Of a DNA stretch of 64,000 nt, positions 59,161 through 64,000 are shown one piece after another; positions within the stretch are counted from its first letter, which is position 1; every line of letters begins with the position of its first letter. Under the pieces are notes generated by a model, which saw only the letters and a program-made list of their open reading frames with translations, was not told where the DNA came from and searched no databases. A program made the position numbers and the translations under genes. The stretch is from Photobacterium sp. JCM 19050 (GTDB lineage: Bacteria; Pseudomonadota; Gammaproteobacteria; Enterobacterales; Vibrionaceae), in contig BAXG01000011.1 of the NCBI GenBank assembly GCA_001310455.1, positions 62,001-126,000 on the forward strand, in the 5' to 3' direction.

Positions 59161-60398
59161 GTGTCTAACCGTCGAGTTGTTGTCACTGGCATGGGTATGC
59201 TGTCGCCTGTCGGCAATACCGTGGAAGAATCATGGAAAGCGTTGCTGGCAGGTCAGAGCGGTATCAGCCTGATTGATCACTTTGATACCACTGATTTTGC
59301 CACCCGCTTTGCCGGTATGGTTAAAGACTTTAACGCCGAAGACTACATGTCTAAGAAAGACGCACGTAAGATGGACTTGTTCATCCAGTACGGCGTTGCG
59401 GCAGGTGTTCAGGCTCTGAAAGACTCCGGCATTGAATCAACAGATGAAAACGCACACCGCATGGGTGTCGCTATCGGTTCTGGTATCGGTGGTCTGGGTC
59501 TTATTGAATCAAACCATAAGGCTCTGCTGGAAAAGGGTCCTCGCAAGATCAGCCCATTTTTTGTGCCTTCTACCATCGTGAACATGATTGCGGGCCACCT
59601 GTCTATCATGTACGGTCTGCGTGGTCCAAACATTACGATTTCTACAGCTTGTACTACTGGCCTTCACAACATCGGTCACGCTGCACGTATGATTGCATAC
59701 GGTGATGCAGAGTGATGGTTGCCGGTGGTGCAGAAAAAGCATCGACACCGCTGGGTGTGGGTGGTTTTGCCGCTGCTAAAGCACTTTCTACCCGTAACGA
59801 TAACCCAGAGGCGGCTTCTCGTCCTTGGGACCGCGATCGTGACGGCTTCGTACTGGGCGATGGTGCTGGTATGATGGTATTGGAAGAGTACGAACACGCG
59901 AAAGCGCGTGGTGCGAAGATTTACTGTGAACTGGTTGGCTTTGGTATGAGTGGTGATGCTTACCACATGACTTCACCAAGCGAAGACGGTTCTGGCGGCG
60001 CGCTGGCGATGGAAGCTGCAATGCGTGACGCTGGCATCTCTGCCGACAAGATTGGCTACGTGAATGCACACGGCACGTCTACCCCTGCTGGTGACGTAGC
60101 TGAAACAAAAGGCGTTAAGCGTGCATTTGGCGATGCAGCCAGCAAGGTAATGGTTTCTTCTACCAAATCTATGACCGGCCACCTCCTGGGTGCGGCAGGT
60201 TCAGTTGAAGCTATCATCACTGCAATGACACTGATTGATCAGGCTGTTCCACCAACAATCAACCTGGAAAACCCGGGTGAGGGTTGTGACCTTGACTACG
60301 TGCCAAATGAAGCACGTCAGGTGAACATTGAGTACGCACTGTGTAACTCATTCGGTTTCGGTGGTACCAACGGCTCTCTGATTTTCAAGAAAATCTAA
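59161..60398 (+). CDS. fabF: Beta-ketoacyl-ACP synthase II (frame break near 59713)
   Basis: [18 protein letters not shown] at the start (GTG 59161, GGAG before it), [20 protein letters not shown] with the catalytic Cys, and after one restored base near 59713 [31 protein letters not shown] and [14 protein letters not shown] with the two His, then [12 protein letters not shown]. Corrected length is about 412 residues. KAS II elongates palmitoleate and helps adjust fatty-acid unsaturation with temperature. Confidence 0.94.
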
Positions 60399-60416
60399 GC
60401 CAGTTTGATACACTAA

Positions 60417-60458
60417 GTAGCCCGGTAGCTAAATTAATAGCTGCCGGGCTATTTTTTT
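60417..60458 (+). terminator. Rho-independent terminator of fabF
   Basis: TAGCCCGGTAGCT, loop, AGCTGCCGGGCTATTTTTTT, with one extra base in one arm. Confidence 0.9.
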
Positions 60459-60486
60459 GTCTGTATTCAGAAGAGCAGGGCGGGAA

Positions 60487-61298
60487 ATGGAAAATGTCAT
60501 TTGGGCAGATACTGATGATGATAGCCTTTCGGTATCAGATCGTGGTTTGAATTACGGAGATGGGTGTTTTACCACCATGCTGGTTGAGGATGGTGAAATC
60601 CACTTGTTCAAACGACACCGGGATCGAATGGAACATGCGCTCAGTGCCCTGGCAATACCGAATGTAGACATAAACCGTGTATTCCAGCACCTGCAACGCT
60701 CAGTTGCTGCTGTTTCCGGCAAACAAGTTCTCAAATTAGTTGTTACCCGAGGCAGCGGAGGCCGAGGTACAGCCCAGAAGGTTGTGAAAACCCGGTGGTT
60801 ATCGCCTCCCAGTCAACGTGGCCAATCCATTACATAAATTGGTGTAAGAATGGTATTGAGTTGGGTTCATGCGCGTTTCAGTTAGGGTGGTCTGCGCTGG
60901 CCGGGATAAAGCACCTGAACCGGCTTGAACAGGTAATGGTAAAGCATGCCATTCAGGCTAATACGGAACAGGATGCGGTCGTCACAGATTTAGAAGGAAA
61001 TGTGGTTGAAACGTCAGCGTCCAATATCTTTTGGCGTAAAGAAAATACGGTTTACACCCCAGATTTAAGTAAAGCGGGCGTTAAAGGTGTAATGCGAGCA
61101 GAAGTGATGGACCGCCTGGCGCATCTGGGTTACGAGGTAGAAGAAGTACTCAAGCCGGCCTCTGACCTGCTTGACGCTGATGAGGTTTTCATCACAAATG
61201 CGCTGATGGGGCTGGTTCCTGTTAATCGTGTGGGCCAAACCGTATATACTGAACGCTTTGCATTGGATGCGGTTAATTCGGAATTACATTTGTGCTGA
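60487..61298 (+). CDS. pabC: Aminodeoxychorismate lyase (frame break near 60770)
   Basis: A PLP fold type IV enzyme making p-aminobenzoate for folate. VSDRGLNYGDGCFTTMLVEDG and the PLP-lysine region KLVVTRGSGGRGYS (after one T restored near 60770) are present. IASQSTWPIHYINW, LNRLEQVMVKHAIQ, DLEGNVVETSASNIFW and EVFITNALMGLVPV follow. Corrected length is about 270 residues. ATG 60487 is chosen by homology. It begins the pabC-mltG-tmk-holB run after the fabF terminator. Confidence 0.9.
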
Positions 61299-62304
61299 AA
61301 AAAGCTTTATTCGCTATTTTGTTGTTAGCGATCGCGGCTGCTGGTGGAGCGTACTGGGCTTACCAGCAGGTGATTGAATATAAAAATGCGCCCTCTCCTC
61401 AGAACGTTGCCCAGTTGGTTACCATTCCCAGCGGGGCGAATTACCACTCTGTCACCCGGCTTCTTGTGCGTGATGGCATTATCCCAGCATCTGACTGGCG
61501 CGTTGGTTGCCGCATATCGACCCATCAGTGACCAACGTTAAGGCCGGTACTTTCCTTATTGAACCCGGATTGAATGTGGCTGGGGTGTTTTCGCAACTGG
61601 TCAATGGCAAGCAACATCAGTTCAGCATTACTTTTGTTGAAGGAAGCCGCTTCAACGAGTGGCGCGTCGCGCTGAACAAAGCCCCTAAGCTGGTTCACAA
61701 GACAAAAACCATGTCGGAGGCTGAAATAGCCAAAGCCATTGGTGCGGATCATGAAAAGCTAGAGGGCCTGCTTCTACCTGAAACCTACCATTACATTGCC
61801 GGTGATACAGACCTTAGCATTTTGAAACGTGCCAACAGGCAGTTGGAGGAGACCCTTCAGGATGCGTGGACGAAGAAAGACAAATCTGTACCCATTGACA
61901 CTCCTTATGAGTTGTTGACACTGGCATCGATTATCGAAAAAGAGACGGCGATTGACAGTGAGCGTGAACAGGTTGCTTCGGTCTTCGTTAACCGTCTTCA
62001 CAAAAGAATGCGCCTGCAGACAGACCCAACAGTGATTTACGGTATGGGGGATAAATATGACGGAAATATCCGTAAGAAGGATCTCCGGACACCCACACCG
62101 TACAATACCTATGTGATTTTCGGTTTGCCGCCGACACCTATTGCGATGCCGGGTAAAGCATCTATTGAAGCCGCGGCAAACCCGGATAAAACCCCTTACT
62201 ATTATTTTGTTGCGAATGGCGACGGTGGCCATAAGTTCTCCAGAACATTGGCAGAACATAACCGCGCTGTCCGTGCCTACCTGAAGAAGTTAAGAAACCA
62301 ATAA
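61292..62304 (+). CDS. mltG: Endolytic murein transglycosylase MltG (frame break near 61505)
   Basis: An N-terminal membrane helix ([19 protein letters not shown]) is followed by a LysM-like part and the YceG domain. The catalytic Glu is in [42 protein letters not shown] and [15 protein letters not shown] follow. One T is missing near 61505 (WRVWLPHID expected). Corrected length is about 337 residues. MltG ends nascent glycan strands. The GTG start overlaps the pabC stop by seven bases. Confidence 0.92.
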
Positions 62305-62930
62305 TGAGCCAGTTTATTGTTATTGAAGGCCTGGAAGGTGCCGGTAAATCCACCGCGATTAAGCGTGTGCTGGATACCCTGAAGGCAAACGGTATTGAAA
62401 ACGTCATAACCACCCGGGAGCCGGGCGGGACGCCACTTGCAGAAAAGATGCGCTCACTGGTTAAGGATGGCCATCCGGATGAGCCGTTAACTGACATGGC
62501 TGAATTGCTGCTGCTTTATGCAGCTCGGTCACAATTGGTTGAAAATGTTATCAAACCGGCACTGGCGGAAGGAAAGTGGGTAGTCGGTGACCGCCATGAT
62601 ATGTCTTCCCAGGCTTACCAGGGTGGTGGACGCGGCATCGACAAAAGCCTGATGCAAAACATGCGGGATATGGTGTTGGGTGAGTTTAAACCTGCGCTGA
62701 CACTGTATATGGATATCGACCCGGAAATCGGTTTGAGCCGGGCGCGTGCCCGTGGAGAACTCGACAGAATTGAACAGATGCAGTTAGCATTTTTCCAGCG
62801 TACCCGAGAACGCTACCTGGAGATGGCTGATGAAGATGACACTGTTGTTGTTATTGATGCCAGCCAGACCATCGACGAAGTGGGTGCTGCCATCCAGGCT
62901 GCGCTTGAATCTTGGTTGAAGCATGCGTAA
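62304..62930 (+). CDS. tmk: Thymidylate kinase
   Basis: An intact 208-residue kinase phosphorylating d[21 protein letters not shown] (P-loop), [37 protein letters not shown] and [13 protein letters not shown] (lid). Its ATG shares a base with the mltG stop (TAATG), so translation is coupled. It overlaps holB by eight bases. Confidence 0.95.
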   Translation: MSQFIVIEGLEGAGKSTAIKRVLDTLKANGIENVITTREPGGTPLAEKMRSLVKDGHPDEPLTDMAELLLLYAARSQLVENVIKPALAEGKWVVGDRHDMSSQAYQGGGRGIDKSLMQNMRDMVLGEFKPALTLYMDIDPEIGLSRARARGELDRIEQMQLAFFQRTRERYLEMADEDDTVVVIDASQTIDEVGAAIQAALESWLKHA

Positions 62931-63891
62931 TCATCTTTACCCGTGGCACCAGGAGACGTGGTCAAAGTGGCAGACGCTGCTGGGGCAGGGACGTCTCCAC
63001 CATGCAGTGTTGATTACCGCACCAGAAGGTAGCGGCAGGCGGGTGCTTGCTGAGCATCTTGCCAAAACACTGCTTTGCCTTAATTTAGACGAAGAGCCGT
63101 GCGGACAGTGCCATGGTTGTAACCTGTTTGCAGCGGGTACCCATGCAGACTTCCATGTACTTGAACCGATTGACGGAAAACAAATCGGTGTTGACCGGGT
63201 TCGTGAAAGTAACCGGTGGGCAACAGAAACCTCACAGCTGGGCGGGGCCCGCGTCATCCTGATTGACGGTGCTGATAAGATGGGGGAAGCTGCCGCCAAT
63301 GCGCTTCTCAAAACATTGGAAGAGCCACCGGCAAACTGCCATTTCATTCTGACGGCAAGCTCGTTGTCTTCACTGTTACCGACCATTGTCAGCCGCTGTA
63401 ACAAATGGACTTTACCTCTTCCCGATGAAGAGACGGTAAGGCACTGGCTGGAATCAACACTTAAACAAGACGTTTCCCCGCAGGTGATAAGACTGAACCG
63501 CGGTGCGCCTCTTGCGGCAAAGGCATTCCTTGAAAACGGTGAAGATAAGCTTCACCATGCCTGCATTGAAGCGTTTTCACGTTATTTACAATCCGGGCAG
63601 GACCTGTTTGCCGTAGTGAAACACATTCTGGATTCAGATAAAAAAGCGCTGGGGTGGATAAGCTTTTGGCTAGTTGACCTGGCAAAAATTCAACACGGTG
63701 TCTCTGACAGTCTGATTCATTGTGACTGTGTTGCTATGTTGCGGAGCAATGCCAGTGCAGTTAAAGCGTTTGTGCTGATGGCGCAGAGCCGGGAGCTGAA
63801 TAAGCTTCAGAAACAGCTTCGAACTCACACCGGCTTGAATGATGAACTTTTAGTAAGTAACTGGCTGCTCGCATTTAGGCAGCCAGTTTAA
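62923..63891 (+). CDS. holB: DNA polymerase III subunit delta'
   Basis: An intact 322-residue clamp-loader subunit. It shows [22 protein letters not shown] with a degenerate P-loop (no GKT), as expected for delta', a zinc module ([16 protein letters not shown]), [32 protein letters not shown] and the SRC motif PTIVSRC. It starts within the end of tmk. A tatD-family gene follows after 22 bases. Confidence 0.93.
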   Translation: MRNHLYPWHQETWSKWQTLLGQGRLHHAVLITAPEGSGRRVLAEHLAKTLLCLNLDEEPCGQCHGCNLFAAGTHADFHVLEPIDGKQIGVDRVRESNRWATETSQLGGARVILIDGADKMGEAAANALLKTLEEPPANCHFILTASSLSSLLPTIVSRCNKWTLPLPDEETVRHWLESTLKQDVSPQVIRLNRGAPLAAKAFLENGEDKLHHACIEAFSRYLQSGQDLFAVVKHILDSDKKALGWISFWLVDLAKIQHGVSDSLIHCDCVAMLRSNASAVKAFVLMAQSRELNKLQKQLRTHTGLNDELLVSNWLLAFRQPV

Positions 63892-63913
63892 GTAAGTGAC
63901 GACGGAGGTAGGT

Positions 63914-64000
63914 TTGTTAGTCGATTCACATTGCCATCTGGATAAACTCGACTACGCGTCTCTTCACACAGACGTGGCGGATGTAATCCAAAAGGCGCAG
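63914..64000 (+). CDS. TatD/YcfH-family metal-dependent hydrolase (partial, 5' end)
   Basis: The first 29 codons are in the window: [13 protein letters not shown] is the conserved metal-binding HxH opening of TatD-family deoxyribonuclease-like proteins. The start is TTG 63914, five bases after GGAGG. In E. coli ycfH follows holB, matching this order. The rest lies beyond the window. Confidence 0.88.
   Translation, partial: MLVDSHCHLDKLDYASLHTDVADVIQKAQ

Overview
The window is a chromosomal segment of a gammaproteobacterium, most likely a marine member of the Vibrionales; Grimontia or Enterovibrio relatives are my guess. The evidence is an E. coli-like gene order in several blocks (rnm divergent from trpL; yciO-rluB; yciK-sohB; yciN-topA; rne divergent from rluC; yceF-yceD-rpmF-plsX-fabHDG-acpP-fabF-pabC-mltG-tmk-holB-tatD), separate trpG and trpD genes, and a VF530-family protein. 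No rRNA, tRNA or CRISPR was seen.

Layout. 1-8.7 kb is accessory: a PEP-CTERM-like tail, a secreted lipase, a LysE exporter, VF530, an unrecognised hydrophobic protein, a GNAT enzyme, polyphosphate kinase 2 with a coiled-coil neighbour, a LysR regulator, a C1q-like secreted protein and a DUF6544 protein. 8.7-11.6 kb holds an MFS transporter, an orphan type IV pilin and a methyltransferase. 12.0-13.9 kb is a visibly A+T-rich two-gene operon, a ParA-type ATPase overlapping a SIR2-domain protein. It is the best candidate here for an undescribed (probably anti-phage) system. 14.0-22.2 kb is the minus-strand tryptophan operon: TrpR-type promoter/operator, TrpL leader with tandem Trp codons, attenuator, DAHP synthase, trpE, trpG, a 15-copy heptamer repeat, trpD, trpCF, trpB, trpA. 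22.2-27.3 kb is core genes (rnm, yciO, rluB, yciK, sohB, DUF805).

27.4-42 kb mixes carbohydrate and secreted functions with core genes: a beta-helix/discoidin-like secreted protein, a signal-peptide amidohydrolase, yciN, topA, a ygjJ-like barrel with a lipoprotein GH63 glucosidase (ygjK), a XendoU-type endoribonuclease fused to a lamin-tail domain, and thiD under a TPP riboswitch. 42-48 kb has an outer-membrane barrel, an NRAMP-superfamily carrier, a parDE toxin-antitoxin pair, miaE and a SulP transporter. 48-64 kb is RNA turnover and modification (rne, rluC), then the fatty-acid synthesis cluster running into pabC-mltG-tmk-holB and the start of a tatD-family gene.

A caution applies to the whole window. 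About 26 genes, including essential ones (topA, rne, fabD, fabF), carry roughly 40 small frame breaks, nearly all explained by one missing base. The second frame always continues the same protein family. I read these as sequencing or assembly errors, so each broken gene is given as one full-length CDS with the break position stated.
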